Source: CAYMZZ01 sp964395095
GTDB lineage: Bacteria > Bacteroidota > Bacteroidia > Chitinophagales > Chitinophagaceae
Direction: 5' to 3'
DNA length: 64,000 bases
Assembly: GCA_964395095.1 (NCBI GenBank)
Contig: CAYMZZ010000002.1
Span: forward strand, 310,001 to 374,000
The notes beneath the pieces were generated by a model that was not told the origin of the DNA, searched no databases, and was given only the letters and a program-made list of their open reading frames with translations. The position numbers and the translations under genes are program-made. Below, piece after piece: positions 17,152-25,786 of this stretch. Every line of letters starts with the position of its first letter. Positions within the stretch are counted from its first letter, which is position 1.

Positions 17152-17693
17152 GCTTGTTGAAGATGTGAAATAATTTCCCGGGGCGATGGCAGCACAATCA
17201 GTCGCCGGTAAGCTTCTTCATACAGGAATCCTTCGGCATGCATTTGTTCTACATGCGCGATCAGGTGTGTATAGAAATTACCGGTGTTCAGGATAAATAT
17301 TTTCTTGTCGTGTATGGATAGCTGATTCCAGGTAAGCATTTCGAACAACTCATCGAGCGTGCCAAAGCCACCCGGCAGCACGATGGCGGCATCGGCCAGC
17401 TCATACATCTTTCGTTTGCGTACGTGCATATCGGGCACCACCAACAGTTCAGAAATGGCATTGTGCTGCCGCTCCCAGTCTACCAGCACCTGCGGTATTA
17501 CGCCAATCACTTTGCCCCCGCGCTCCATCACCTTATCGGCAATGGCACCCATCAGGCCCACGCTTCCTCCACCGTATACCACCGTGAGCCCGGCCGCGGC
17601 CAGTAAGGTCCCCAGTTCGTCGGCATGCTGCCGGAACTGTTCATTCTTCCCAAACTTCGACCCGCAAAAAACCGCAACCGATTGTATGGACAT
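17148..17693 (-). CDS. LOG-family (TIGR00730) protein, nucleoside monophosphate phosphoribohydrolase-like
   Basis: This 181-residue Rossmann-fold protein belongs to the lysine-decarboxylase-like or LOG family. Characterised members remove ribose-5-phosphate from nucleoside monophosphates, including cytokinin precursors. The diagnostic PGGFGTLDELFE motif is at about residues 107-118 and GGGSVGLMGAIAD at about 41-53. The N-terminus SVAVFCGSKFG is the usual nucleotide-binding opening. It is convergent with the barrel gene, with a four-base overlap, and divergent from the symporter gene. The substrate in bacteria is usually unproven. Confidence 0.9.
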   Translation of the reverse strand: MSIQSVAVFCGSKFGKNEQFRQHADELGTLLAAAGLTVVYGGGSVGLMGAIADKVMERGGKVIGVIPQVLVDWERQHNAISELLVVPDMHVRKRKMYELADAAIVLPGGFGTLDELFEMLTWNQLSIHDKKIFILNTGNFYTHLIAHVEQMHAEGFLYEEAYRRLIVLPSPREIISHLQQA

Positions 17694-17699
17694 AGCCTT

Positions 17700-17707
17700 T
17701 ATATTTG
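17700..17707 (+). promoter_or_regulatory. -7 promoter box for the SSS symporter
   Basis: TATATTTG matches TAnnTTTG exactly. It lies in the divergent spacer, 75 bases ahead of the symporter start at 17783. Confidence 0.5.
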
Positions 17708-17782
17708 CTGCAAAGGGAATACAAAATAGCTAAGGCACAAAAATTTTAAAGTCCCTTCTCATTTATTCATAAAATCTTCACT

Positions 17783-19291
17783 ATGCCTGCGGGATTATTG
17801 TTAGGTTTTGTTATCGGATATTTTATTTTGTTGCTGATCGTAGCGTGGTATACTTCCCGCAATGCGAATAATGAATCCTTTTTCATCGGCAACCGCAACA
17901 GCAATTGGATGCTGGTCGCATTTGGCATGATCGGCACCAGCCTTTCCGGGGTCACATTCGTGAGTGTGCCGGGTGGGGTAGGGGCATCCTCCTTTGCCTA
18001 TTTCCAGATCATGATCGGTTACCTGATTGGTTATCTCGTCATTGCCTATGTGTTGCTGCCACTCTATTACCGGCTCAATCTCACATCCATCTACAATTAC
18101 CTGAGTACCCGGCTGGGTGTGTACAGTTATAAAACCGGCGCTTCCTTTTTTATCCTCTCGCGCACCCTGGGTGCTACAGCCCGCCTGTACCTGGTGGTAA
18201 AGATTTTGCAGGATACGATTTTTTCCAGCTTTAGCTTTGTAATTCCTTTCTGGGTTACTACCCTGATCATCCTCATCATGATCCTGATCTATACCTATGA
18301 GGGCGGGGTAAAGACCATTGTTTTTACCGACACCCTGCAAACCACCTTCATGCTAACGGGCCTGGTGGTATGCGTGATATATATTCTGAATCAAATGGAC
18401 ATGGGTCTGGGTTCGGCGCTTGGCAGCATGGGCGAAAAAGGGTATTCGCAAATATTTTTTACAGATGCGAAGGATAGCAGCTTCTTTCTAAAACAGATAC
18501 TCGCAGGGGCCTTTATCACCATTACCATGACGGGTATGGACCAGGAAATGATGCAGAAGAATATTTCGGTGAAAACATTGAAGGATTCGCAGAAAAACGT
18601 GGTAACGCTCAGCGTGATCATGCTATTTGTCATCCTGCTCTTCCTGGTGCTGGGTGGCTTGCTCTACCTGTATAGCGAAAGCCTGGGTGCCGCCTATACC
18701 ACCGTGCAGGAGAATGGCAAAGAGGTAACCAAATGGATGCTGAATGGGCAGGATATTGGCGCCGACAAACTTTTCCCTGCCATCGCTATGGATCATATGC
18801 CACCGATCGTGTCGGTCATCTTTATTATCGCGCTGATATCGGCCCTTTTCCCCAGCGCCGATGGGGCCATTACCGCGCTCACGTCCAGTTTCTGTATCGA
18901 CATCATCGGCATGCAGCGCAAGAGCGAGTGGACAGATGCGCAGAAAAAGCGGATTCGCCAGCGCGTGCACCTCGTTTTTGCCGGCATATTCCTGCTCTTT
19001 GTGATGATATTCCGCTGGGTCGATAATCCCAGCATGATCGACGTGATTTTGAAAGTAGCGGCCTACACCTATGGCCCCCTGCTGGGCTTGTTCAGTTTTG
19101 GCATTTTGACAAAGCGTCAGGTGAAGGATAAATGGGTGCCCCTGGTTTGTGTGACGGCGCCATTACTTTGTCTGTTGATCGAGAAAAACCAATCCCTGCT
19201 GTTTGGTTCTTTTGAAATAGGACTCGAGTTGTTGATCATTAATGGCCTGATCACCTTTGTAGGATTGCTGGCCTTGTCGAAAAAAGCATAA
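17783..19291 (+). CDS. Sodium:solute symporter (SSS family)
   Basis: This 502-residue inner-membrane transporter has about 13 predicted helices and belongs to the SSS family, which couples Na+ influx to uptake of sugars, amino acids or similar solutes. The opening region (ESFFIGNRNSNWMLVAFGMIGTSLSGVTFVSVPG) is the family signature for the first helices. ITMTGMDQEMMQKNISVKT near residue 255 and FPSADGAITALTSSFCIDII near 355-375 are typical of the Bacteroidota branch. A loop near residues 295-330 is predicted to face the periplasm. The solute cannot be told from sequence. The downstream methyltransferase starts within its stop codon. Confidence 0.92.
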   Translation: MPAGLLLGFVIGYFILLLIVAWYTSRNANNESFFIGNRNSNWMLVAFGMIGTSLSGVTFVSVPGGVGASSFAYFQIMIGYLIGYLVIAYVLLPLYYRLNLTSIYNYLSTRLGVYSYKTGASFFILSRTLGATARLYLVVKILQDTIFSSFSFVIPFWVTTLIILIMILIYTYEGGVKTIVFTDTLQTTFMLTGLVVCVIYILNQMDMGLGSALGSMGEKGYSQIFFTDAKDSSFFLKQILAGAFITITMTGMDQEMMQKNISVKTLKDSQKNVVTLSVIMLFVILLFLVLGGLLYLYSESLGAAYTTVQENGKEVTKWMLNGQDIGADKLFPAIAMDHMPPIVSVIFIIALISALFPSADGAITALTSSFCIDIIGMQRKSEWTDAQKKRIRQRVHLVFAGIFLLFVMIFRWVDNPSMIDVILKVAAYTYGPLLGLFSFGILTKRQVKDKWVPLVCVTAPLLCLLIEKNQSLLFGSFEIGLELLIINGLITFVGLLALSKKA

Positions 19292-19929
19292 TGGAGATTA
19301 TTCCCGCGCATATCGAAGCTTTTGCGGATGCCTATACCAGCCCGGAATCGCCCCTACTGGCGGAAATCAGCGCCTACACCTATGGGCAGCATCCCGAATC
19401 GCATATGCTCAGTGGTCATGTGCAGGGCAAGCTGCTCTCGATGATCAGCCACATGCTTCGTCCGCGCCGCGTACTCGAGATAGGTACCTTCACGGGTTAT
19501 AGTGCTCTATGCCTGGCGGCGGGCATGCCGGCCGATGGGCAATTGCATACCATAGAGCTGCGTGAGGCCGATGCCAGGCTGGCCCGTTCGTATTTTGACC
19601 GCTCAGCTTTTAAGAACCAGATAATTTTGCACCAGGGTAATGCGTTAGAGATCATTCCCGGATTGGCCGAAACCTGGGACCTGGTGTTTATTGATGCTGA
19701 TAAGCCCGGTTATGAGGCATATTTTAACCTCGTATTGCCCCGGATCCGTGAAAACGGCTTTATCTTAGCGGATAATATCTTCTTTCACGGTCAGGCACTG
19801 GAGGCGGAGCCCAAAGGGAAGAATGCCAGGGCCATAAAAGCTTTTAATGAAATGATCCGTGCGAGAGAGGATATCGATAAGCTGGTGATTAGCCTGCGGG
19901 ATGGATTATACCTGATTCGAAAAAAATAA
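19291..19929 (+). CDS. SAM-dependent O-methyltransferase
   Basis: This is a 212-residue class I methyltransferase of the caffeoyl-CoA/catechol O-methyltransferase type, cytosolic and usually metal-dependent. The SAM-binding motif is VLEIGTFTGYSALCLAAG near residues 60-77, followed by the acidic HTIELREADA and the metal-site motif VFIDADKPGYEAYF near residue 135. The conserved LADNIFFHG segment follows. Its ATG overlaps the TAA of the symporter gene by one base, so both are probably on one mRNA. The natural substrate is unknown. Confidence 0.9.
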   Translation: MEIIPAHIEAFADAYTSPESPLLAEISAYTYGQHPESHMLSGHVQGKLLSMISHMLRPRRVLEIGTFTGYSALCLAAGMPADGQLHTIELREADARLARSYFDRSAFKNQIILHQGNALEIIPGLAETWDLVFIDADKPGYEAYFNLVLPRIRENGFILADNIFFHGQALEAEPKGKNARAIKAFNEMIRAREDIDKLVISLRDGLYLIRKK

Positions 19930-19933
19930 AGCA

Positions 19934-20983
19934 GTGCAGTGTAAAAAAATCAAGACCTGGATCTTTATGGCCTCCTGCCTGCTGGCAGGCATGGGTGCAA
20001 AAGCCCAGGGGCCCGAAGCCGTGCAGGCCTATATAGCCCAGTATCGCCAGTTGGCGATCGCCGAAATGCAGCGCTCAGGTGTGCCCGCATCCATCAAGCT
20101 GGCACAGGGCATTTTGGAAACTACGGCTGGTACCAGCGACCTGGTACAACGCAGCAATAACCATTTTGGGATCAAGTGCAAATCGAACTGGACCGGTGAA
20201 TCCGTATCGCATACCGACGATGCGCCCAATGAATGTTTCCGAAAATACCCCAGTCCGGAAGACTCCTATAAGGATCATTCGGATTTTTTGAAGAATAATG
20301 CCCGCTATGCCGGATTATTTAAGCTCGATGGGGAGGACTATAAAGGCTGGGCCTATGGTTTGAAAAAAGCCGGTTATGCCACCAGCCCCCGCTACCCCAC
20401 CGCACTCATTAAGCTGATTGAAGAATACAACCTGCAGGATTATTCCCTGATGGCTTTGGGAAAGAAAGATATTCCCTGGCAGGAATGGGCGGCAACGCCA
20501 ACAAAGGAGGAAGCACCCATCGCCGCCCTGCAAACAGACGAATCAGCTTCACCGGTATTGTCGGCGGCGGCAATAGATCCGGGCTATCCCGAGGGCGAGT
20601 TCCGGATCAACCAGACCCGTGTGGTGTATGCACCGGCGGGCACCAGTTTGCTCACGCTGGCCATGCGCTACGATATTCCCCTCAAACGCCTGTTCGAGTT
20701 CAACGAAATGGAAGAGCAGGAAAGCCTGCCCAGGGCACAACTTATTTACCTGCAGCGTAAACGCAAAGTGGCGGAAGAGGAATACCATACCGTTCGCGAA
20801 GGCGAATCGCTGTATGATATCGCGCAGATAAAGGGAGTAAGACTGGAAGCATTGCAGGAATACAATGCCCTTACGCCGGGCATGGAGCCTGCAGTGGGCA
20901 CTCGCCTCAGTTTACGAAAGAAATCGACCGGTAATGGATCCGGGCAAACCGGAAAATTAAAAACCGCCGCTTTTTCCCGGTAA
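19934..20983 (+). CDS. LysM-containing glucosaminidase (peptidoglycan hydrolase)
   Basis: This 349-residue exported enzyme should cleave glycan strands of peptidoglycan. With the GTG start at 19934, the N-terminus forms a signal peptide (KKIKTWIFMASCLLAGMGAK, then AQ). The glucosaminidase domain spans about residues 30-165, with ASIKLAQGILETTAGTSDL holding the expected catalytic Glu and NNHFGIKCKSNW following it. A linker leads to two LysM modules near 225-275 (VVYAPAGTSLLTLAMRYDIP) and 283-328 (YHTVREGESLYDIAQIKGV), which bind glycan. The stop codon TAA is the first part of the promoter box of hpt. Confidence 0.9.
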   Translation: MQCKKIKTWIFMASCLLAGMGAKAQGPEAVQAYIAQYRQLAIAEMQRSGVPASIKLAQGILETTAGTSDLVQRSNNHFGIKCKSNWTGESVSHTDDAPNECFRKYPSPEDSYKDHSDFLKNNARYAGLFKLDGEDYKGWAYGLKKAGYATSPRYPTALIKLIEEYNLQDYSLMALGKKDIPWQEWAATPTKEEAPIAALQTDESASPVLSAAAIDPGYPEGEFRINQTRVVYAPAGTSLLTLAMRYDIPLKRLFEFNEMEEQESLPRAQLIYLQRKRKVAEEEYHTVREGESLYDIAQIKGVRLEALQEYNALTPGMEPAVGTRLSLRKKSTGNGSGQTGKLKTAAFSR

Positions 20984-20988
20984 ATTTG
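20981..20988 (+). promoter_or_regulatory. -7 promoter box for hpt, overlapping the upstream stop codon
   Basis: TAAATTTG matches TAnnTTTG exactly. Its first three bases are the stop codon of the glucosaminidase gene. The hpt start is 19 bases downstream. Confidence 0.5.
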
Positions 20989-21007
20989 CCGGCAAAGCGG
21001 TAGCACT

Positions 21008-21544
21008 ATGGCTCAGATAAAACTGCACGATAAGGAATTTGAAATCTACCTGGCCGAAGAGGTCATTCAGCAACGCATCAGGGAATTAGCGCTGAAGATC
21101 AGCGAGGATTATGCGGGTCGCCGTCCGCTCTTTGTTGCTATACTGAATGGCTCCTTTATGTTCGCCTCCGATCTCTTCAAATACCTGCAGATAGAGGCCG
21201 AGATTTGTTTTATCAAGCTCTCCTCCTATAAGGGAACGCAAAGCTCCGGCAAAGTGATTACCACCATCGGGTTGGATGATGACCTCTTTGGCCGCGACGT
21301 GATACTGGTGGAAGACATTGTGGACACGGGCAGAACCCTGCACAATTTTCTTCCCCGCCTCATTCACCAGCAACCCCGGTCGCTGAAGCTGGCCACGCTT
21401 TTGCATAAGCCCGATGCCACGGAATATCCCCTGAGTCTCGACTATGTAGGCTTTACGATTCCCAACAAATTTGTGGTGGGCTATGGCCTCGATTATGATG
21501 GGCTGGGTCGCAACCTGAAGGAGATTTACCAGTTGGTTTCCTGA
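21008..21544 (+). CDS. hpt: Hypoxanthine phosphoribosyltransferase
   Basis: This is a 178-residue cytoplasmic purine-salvage enzyme that makes IMP or GMP from hypoxanthine or guanine and PRPP. The PRPP-binding motif VILVEDIVDTGRTL is at residues 98-111. The flexible-loop region (LSSYKGTQSSGKV, near 74-86) and the purine-recognition segment PNKFVVGYGLDYDGLGRN (near 154-171) are intact. Length and motifs are those of the HGPRT family. It has its own promoter word overlapping the stop codon of the preceding gene. Confidence 0.95.
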   Translation: MAQIKLHDKEFEIYLAEEVIQQRIRELALKISEDYAGRRPLFVAILNGSFMFASDLFKYLQIEAEICFIKLSSYKGTQSSGKVITTIGLDDDLFGRDVILVEDIVDTGRTLHNFLPRLIHQQPRSLKLATLLHKPDATEYPLSLDYVGFTIPNKFVVGYGLDYDGLGRNLKEIYQLVS

Positions 21545-21595
21545 TAATTATGGATTACCAGCAATTTTTATCAATTTTGCAGTCAATATATCCGA

Positions 21596-23356
21596 TTGAA
21601 GACCGCCTGCACAATATTGCTATGCCTTCTCGTAAGCTCATCTGCACGCAGCCAGCAGTTTTATTTGCGTGGTGAGGTGAAAGATGAATCGGGCAATCCT
21701 TTGCAAAATGTTGCCATCCTAAGTCATCGTACGGGCTATATGTATCGCAGTGGCACTACCGGTGCATTTGGCATCATCAGCGCGCACAAGGTGGATACCT
21801 TCAGCTTTTCGATGGATGGTTATAAGAAGGAAGTGGTGCCTGCACATGCCGATGAATACCTTTCCGTAAAACTGAAACTGGCACCGCTGGGCAGCGCTAA
21901 TTCTTACCGGCAAAACAAATTGCTTTCTTTCACCAAGGGTATGGCGCGCGAAGATCATCGCAAATGGTTTGCCGGCGATGAAACTTATGCGTCAACGGTA
22001 GAGAACCGCTTTGTCAATGCCGCCCATTTTCCCAACACAGGCTTATCGCTCAATGTAGATCGTGCTTCCTACAGTAATATTCGCCGCTTTCTGCACATGA
22101 ACTCCGTGGTGCCGCCCGATGCGGTGCGCATGGAGGAGATGCTGAATTATTTCAACCTCAACTATCGCCGGCCCCCGCCCGACCAGTTGTTTGATATCCG
22201 CACTCAGGTCACCGACTGCCCCTGGAATGCACAAAGCCGTTTGTATTTTATCAACCTGTCGGCGCAGAAGCTGAACCTGGATACCCTGCCACCCAGCCAC
22301 CTGGTTTTTTTGATTGATGTGTCGGGTAGTATGGATATGCCCAACCGCCTGCCCCTGCTGCAATCCGCCTTTCGAATGCTGGTGAGCAACCTGCGGGCGA
22401 AGGACAGTGTGGCCATTGTGGTGTATGGCGGCATCACGGCTACCATGTTGAATACAACAAGTGGCGCCGAGAAGGATACCATCCTGAAGGTAATAGATAA
22501 GCTTACGCCCGGAGGCAGCACTCCCGGGGAATCGGGTATTCGCCTCGCTTACAGTATCGCGCGCAATCATTTTATTGCCGGGGGCAACAATCGCGTGGTG
22601 CTGGCCACCGATGGCGACTTTAATGTGGGCTTGCGCACCGAGGAGGAGCTGGAGGAATTGATCACGCGCAACCGCGAATCGGGCATCTATCTCACCTGCC
22701 TGGGGGTGGGTATGGGCAATTATAAGGACTCCAAGATACAGACCCTCGCAAGAAAGGGCAATGGCAATTTCGCTTATCTCGACAGCCATATGGAAGCCGA
22801 GAAGGTATTGCTGCGCGAGTTTACCCAAACCCTATATGCCGTGGCCGATGATGCGTACATGAATGTGGAGTTTAATCCCGCGTTGGTGAAAAGCTACCGC
22901 CTGTTGGGATTCGATAATAAGGTAGGTGCCTTAAACGACACCAGCGCCGTGGTGGAAGGCGGTGAAATTGGATCGGGCTATGCCATGACGGGAATCTTTG
23001 AAATTGAACCTGCCAGTTCTGAAACCGTGCTGCTGGGTCCCATGGCTTCAGTACAGCTCCGGTACCGCAATGCCGGCGATTCGGTGGCGCGGGAAATGCG
23101 GCATAATAGTTTCTATGTCTATCAGCCCCTGCCTCAACTCGATTCTTCCTTTGGTTTCAGCACCGCTGTAGCCCTGTTTGGTTCCATGCTGAAGCAATCA
23201 GCCTTCACCAAAGACATTACCTGGCCGGCTCTCTCTACCCTGGCCAAAAAATACGCCAGCCCCTCCGACATATTGCAGCAGGAATTTCTGGCCCTCATTG
23301 AGCAGGCGAGGATTTATTATGATACGAAGAAGAAGGGGAGGAAGAAGCGGAACTAG
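21596..23356 (+). CDS. Von Willebrand factor A domain protein with N-terminal carboxypeptidase-like domain
   Basis: This 586-residue exported protein resembles the YfbK/DUF3520 family. A TTG start at 21596 gives a signal peptide (MKTACTILLCLLVSSSARSQ); no in-frame ATG offers a better one. Residues 24-95 resemble a carboxypeptidase-regulatory domain (GEVKDESGNPLQNVAILS). Residues about 130-210 are the segment that precedes the vWA domain in this family (FPNTGLSLNVDRASYSNIRR). The vWA domain starts near 238 with a MIDAS-like motif FLIDVSGSMD and includes ATDGDFNVG near 340. The C-terminus is the DUF3520-like part. It probably mediates metal-dependent protein contacts in the envelope; its partner is unknown. 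A tandem CGTGAG-word repeat begins at its stop codon. Confidence 0.88.
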   Translation: MKTACTILLCLLVSSSARSQQFYLRGEVKDESGNPLQNVAILSHRTGYMYRSGTTGAFGIISAHKVDTFSFSMDGYKKEVVPAHADEYLSVKLKLAPLGSANSYRQNKLLSFTKGMAREDHRKWFAGDETYASTVENRFVNAAHFPNTGLSLNVDRASYSNIRRFLHMNSVVPPDAVRMEEMLNYFNLNYRRPPPDQLFDIRTQVTDCPWNAQSRLYFINLSAQKLNLDTLPPSHLVFLIDVSGSMDMPNRLPLLQSAFRMLVSNLRAKDSVAIVVYGGITATMLNTTSGAEKDTILKVIDKLTPGGSTPGESGIRLAYSIARNHFIAGGNNRVVLATDGDFNVGLRTEEELEELITRNRESGIYLTCLGVGMGNYKDSKIQTLARKGNGNFAYLDSHMEAEKVLLREFTQTLYAVADDAYMNVEFNPALVKSYRLLGFDNKVGALNDTSAVVEGGEIGSGYAMTGIFEIEPASSETVLLGPMASVQLRYRNAGDSVAREMRHNSFYVYQPLPQLDSSFGFSTAVALFGSMLKQSAFTKDITWPALSTLAKKYASPSDILQQEFLALIEQARIYYDTKKKGRKKRN

Positions 23357-23394
23357 AGAACGTGAGGCGTGAATCGTGAGGCGTGAGTGGGGGG
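23357..23394. repeat. CGTGAATCGTGAG word repeat after a stop codon (half element)
   Basis: Tandem words of the form CGTGAGG and CGTGAATCGTGAGG start right after the stop codon of the vWA gene. The same vocabulary recurs after the stop codon at 56407. No complementary arm is visible nearby, so this is a half element. Confidence 0.6.
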
Positions 23395-23455
23395 AAGTGG
23401 CAGTATAAATCAATTACTCAGCTACTATCATCGCCCCGCCAATGCGGGAACTTCG

Positions 23456-23571
23456 TTGCGTTCGTTGCGACTTCGTTGCGTTCTTTGCGGTAAGACTTCT
23501 GCACATTCGCGATGGTTGCCAGGGCAGTATTTTTCACCGCAACGAACGCAACGAAGTCGCAACGGACGCAA
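23456..23571. repeat. GTTGCG stem-loop element, copy 2
   Basis: Positions 23456-23491 pair with 23536-23571 at 34 of 36 positions, giving a long GC-rich stem of GTTGCG-type words around a 44-base loop. Loop and stem base are homologous to the shorter element at 14379-14451. Together with the half element before it, this fills most of the 358-base spacer ahead of the gene at 23715. The rest (23580-23714) is AT-rich, with an unexplained open frame described in the findings. Confidence 0.8.
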
Positions 23572-23714
23572 TTAGATTGATTAACTCAAAATTGTCAACT
23601 TATATCTATTAAAATTCTGCCTAAGCATACTATCTTACAAAAGCAGTAAAGGAGCTGAAATTATTTTTTCTATAATTGGATTGGACAATGCCATAACGAT
23701 ACTACATTTTTTAT

Positions 23715-24005
23715 TTGGAGATCGCCCTTAAAAAAGATGATGATACAAGAATTTACGCTTTTGAAAACGTTTCTCATATCCCCACAGATAAGCTGATAGC
23801 TATTTTTGGAATCGACATAAAAAAGGATCCGTTCATTCTGGAAGGTTATTTCTTAACTAAATCCAACTACAGAAAGCACAGGAAATTTATTAATGCCGAG
23901 ATAGGGCCGATTAACCTGGATATTTTTGAGTACACCTTAAGGTTATATGAAATAAAGGGTAAAAACGAACTTCGGAAACTTTATAAAGTGACTTTGATGG
24001 AATAA
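23715..24005 (+). CDS. AT-rich orphan hypothetical protein
   Basis: This is a 96-residue open frame with a TTG start. I recognise no family. It is rich in Lys, Ile, Asp and Phe, with repeated motifs of the sort KKDDDTRIYAF and GIDIKKDPFILEGYF, and lacks a signal peptide or membrane helix. Base composition is clearly more AT-rich than the surrounding genes, and it sits between a repeat element and a terminator, which suggests a recently acquired or decaying gene. An upstream frame in a different phase (about 23586-23730) also looks coding and runs into this one, so the real gene may be longer and frameshifted. Confidence 0.5.
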   Translation: MEIALKKDDDTRIYAFENVSHIPTDKLIAIFGIDIKKDPFILEGYFLTKSNYRKHRKFINAEIGPINLDIFEYTLRLYEIKGKNELRKLYKVTLME

Positions 24006-24065
24006 CTGTTTTCCAATTAAAAACATTACTGCAGGATCATACCATCAAAACTTACTCATAAAACA

Positions 24066-24101
24066 GGAAGGCCTCCCATCGGGAGGCCTTCCTGTTTTTA
24101 A
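24066..24101. terminator. Bidirectional intrinsic terminator
   Basis: A GC-rich stem GGAAGGCCTCCC with GGGAGGCCTTCC around a three-base loop is followed by a T-rich run on the plus strand (TGTTTTTA) and by TGTTTTA on the minus strand. It ends the trigger-factor gene on the minus strand and can also end the orphan gene on the plus strand. Confidence 0.9.
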
Positions 24102-24107
24102 AAAAGA

Positions 24108-25481
24108 TTAGTGGTGATGTTCCTGCACCATCTTCGTAAAGTCTTCCGCGGAAATGGATTTATCCGTGGGCTTTACCTGGGTTTCGGACCACTCAAAGAT
24201 TTTCTGGGTCTGAATGCGGTTGTAGGAGTCCTCCACATATTTCCGGTCCTGCATCATCTTCTCTACATAGGAGTCCATCCAGGGCTGGTCGGTGCCGGCA
24301 CCCATGCCACCCATATAGCCCAGCAATTGCTGGCGGGCAAACTGGCGGATTTCATCCGGCTGCACCTGGATGCTATTTTCCTGTACGATCTTATCGGTAA
24401 TCAGGGTCCATTTCAAACCTTTGAGGAAACCGGGAAATTCCTGCTCCACCTGCTCATCGCTTTTGGGGGTAGCGCCTTCCTCGGTCTGCCCCTGCATTTT
24501 CATCCACTTCTTCAAAAACTCTTCAGGGAATTCGATCGTGGTATGATCGAGCAGGAGATGATACACCTGATCATGAATCTGATTGCGGGCTTCGCGATTC
24601 CAGTAGGCCTGAATTTCTTCTTTGATCTTGTTGCGGAAATCGGATTCGGTTACCACATCGCCATCGGGATAGAGCTGGTTGAAGAATTCAGCGTTCAGCT
24701 CTTTTTTCTCCAGCAAACCTACCTTGGTCAGCTCGATACGGAAACGGCGGCCGGCCTCTTCTTTTTGCAGGCCCAGGTCGCTCAAAATGAATTCCAACTC
24801 TTTTTCGTCAAAAGCATCAGCGAGTACGGTATCTACCTTATCTCCGGCTTTCAGGCCCATCCACTTGCTGCGAACGGGTTCCTTAAAATATTTCAGCAGC
24901 AGGGAATTGTCTTTGCTGATGCCGCCTTCCAGTGGGTTACCCTCTCCGTCGAGCTCCGTAAACTGCACATTCAATACATTCTCGTCTGTATCTACCGTTT
25001 CGCGATCCAGCATATTGCCATAGCGGTTTTGCAGACGCGATACTTCGGCATCAATCATTTCGTCGGTTACGGTTACCACATAGCGGGTGATGGCCGCTTT
25101 CGCGAAATCGGGAAGCTGAAATTCCGGCTTCATACCGATCTCGAAATGAAAGGTATAGTCGGTGGGATTGTTCACATCCAACTGGCGGAAATCAGAATCG
25201 AGGGGTAGGGGCTGGGCAAAAATGTCGAGCTTGTCGTTTTGCAGGTAGCCGATCAGTTCCCGGTCCACCGAGCGCAAAACCTCGTCGGTAAACAAAGAGG
25301 GGCCATACATTTTCTTGATCAACCCTGCGGGTACCATGCCCTTCCGAAAGCCAGGTATATTGGCTTTCTTGCTATAGTCTTTCAGCGCTTTTTCGAAAGA
25401 GGGGAGATAATCTTTTTTTTCTAATGCCACGGTCAGCTTCTCGTGCAATAAGCCGATATTTTCCCTGGTGACTGTTGCCAT
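24108..25481 (-). CDS. tig: Trigger factor
   Basis: Trigger factor is the ribosome-bound chaperone that meets nascent chains. The start at 25481 gives MATVTRENIGLLHEKLTVAL, the normal N-terminus, and 457 residues; the frame is open further upstream, but that part runs toward the tRNA gene and has no family similarity. The ribosome-docking signature IPGFRKGMVPAGLIKKMYG is at about residues 36-54. The peptidyl-prolyl isomerase region in the middle is divergent, as in other Bacteroidota, and the helical C-terminal arms follow. It ends at a strong bidirectional terminator. A tRNA-Leu gene lies 112 bases upstream on the same strand. Confidence 0.93.
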   Translation of the reverse strand: MATVTRENIGLLHEKLTVALEKKDYLPSFEKALKDYSKKANIPGFRKGMVPAGLIKKMYGPSLFTDEVLRSVDRELIGYLQNDKLDIFAQPLPLDSDFRQLDVNNPTDYTFHFEIGMKPEFQLPDFAKAAITRYVVTVTDEMIDAEVSRLQNRYGNMLDRETVDTDENVLNVQFTELDGEGNPLEGGISKDNSLLLKYFKEPVRSKWMGLKAGDKVDTVLADAFDEKELEFILSDLGLQKEEAGRRFRIELTKVGLLEKKELNAEFFNQLYPDGDVVTESDFRNKIKEEIQAYWNREARNQIHDQVYHLLLDHTTIEFPEEFLKKWMKMQGQTEEGATPKSDEQVEQEFPGFLKGLKWTLITDKIVQENSIQVQPDEIRQFARQQLLGYMGGMGAGTDQPWMDSYVEKMMQDRKYVEDSYNRIQTQKIFEWSETQVKPTDKSISAEDFTKMVQEHHH

Positions 25482-25593
25482 AATTTGTTTTTTGAAGCCC
25501 CCGGACCCCTTGGGGGATAATGATGATAGAAGAAATCCCTGGGTGCAATGACCTAAAGCCAGGGGCCTCCTGATTGCCCCGGGGCGGGGGTTG

Positions 25594-25675
25594 TCCGGAT
25601 GGAGGGACTCGAACCCCCACACCTTGCGGCATCAGATCCTAAGTCTGACGTGTCTACCAATTTCACCACATCCGG
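25594..25675 (-). tRNA. tRNA-Leu (anticodon UAG)
   Basis: An 82-base cloverleaf with a 7 bp acceptor stem CCGGATG/CATCCGG and discriminator A. The D-loop region is GTGAAATTGGTAGACAC, the usual leucine form. The anticodon stem TCAGA/TCTGA surrounds the loop CTTAGGA, giving anticodon UAG. A class II variable arm (ATGCCGCAAGGTGT) precedes the T-arm GGGGGTTCGAGTCCCTC. CCA is not encoded. It lies upstream of tig on the same strand. Confidence 0.96.
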
Positions 25676-25766
25676 AAAATAACCTACCGATTATCCGGCC
25701 GGGCCGGGTTTTGGAATCGGGCTGCAAATGTAGCGCATTTCACTAAAAAAAGGGCCGCTTTTTTCG

Positions 25767-25774
25767 TAAATTCG
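25767..25774 (+). promoter_or_regulatory. -7 promoter box for relA/spoT
   Basis: TAAATTCG differs from TAnnTTTG at one position. Twelve bases separate it from the ATG at 25787, implying a leader of only a few bases. Confidence 0.4.
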
Positions 25775-25786
25775 TAGTTCTTACGC

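Noticed and set aside
22043..22828. Open frame of 261 codons on the minus strand
   Set aside because: It is antisense to the vWA gene, with a composition typical of shadow frames.
23456..23571. Insertion sequence or miniature inverted-repeat transposon
   Set aside because: No transposase, no visible target-site duplication and no sharp terminal repeats; the stem is built of short words instead.
24111..25208. Long open frame of 365 codons on the plus strand
   Set aside because: It lies fully opposite the trigger-factor gene, has no recognisable domain, and its length follows from the codon use of that gene.
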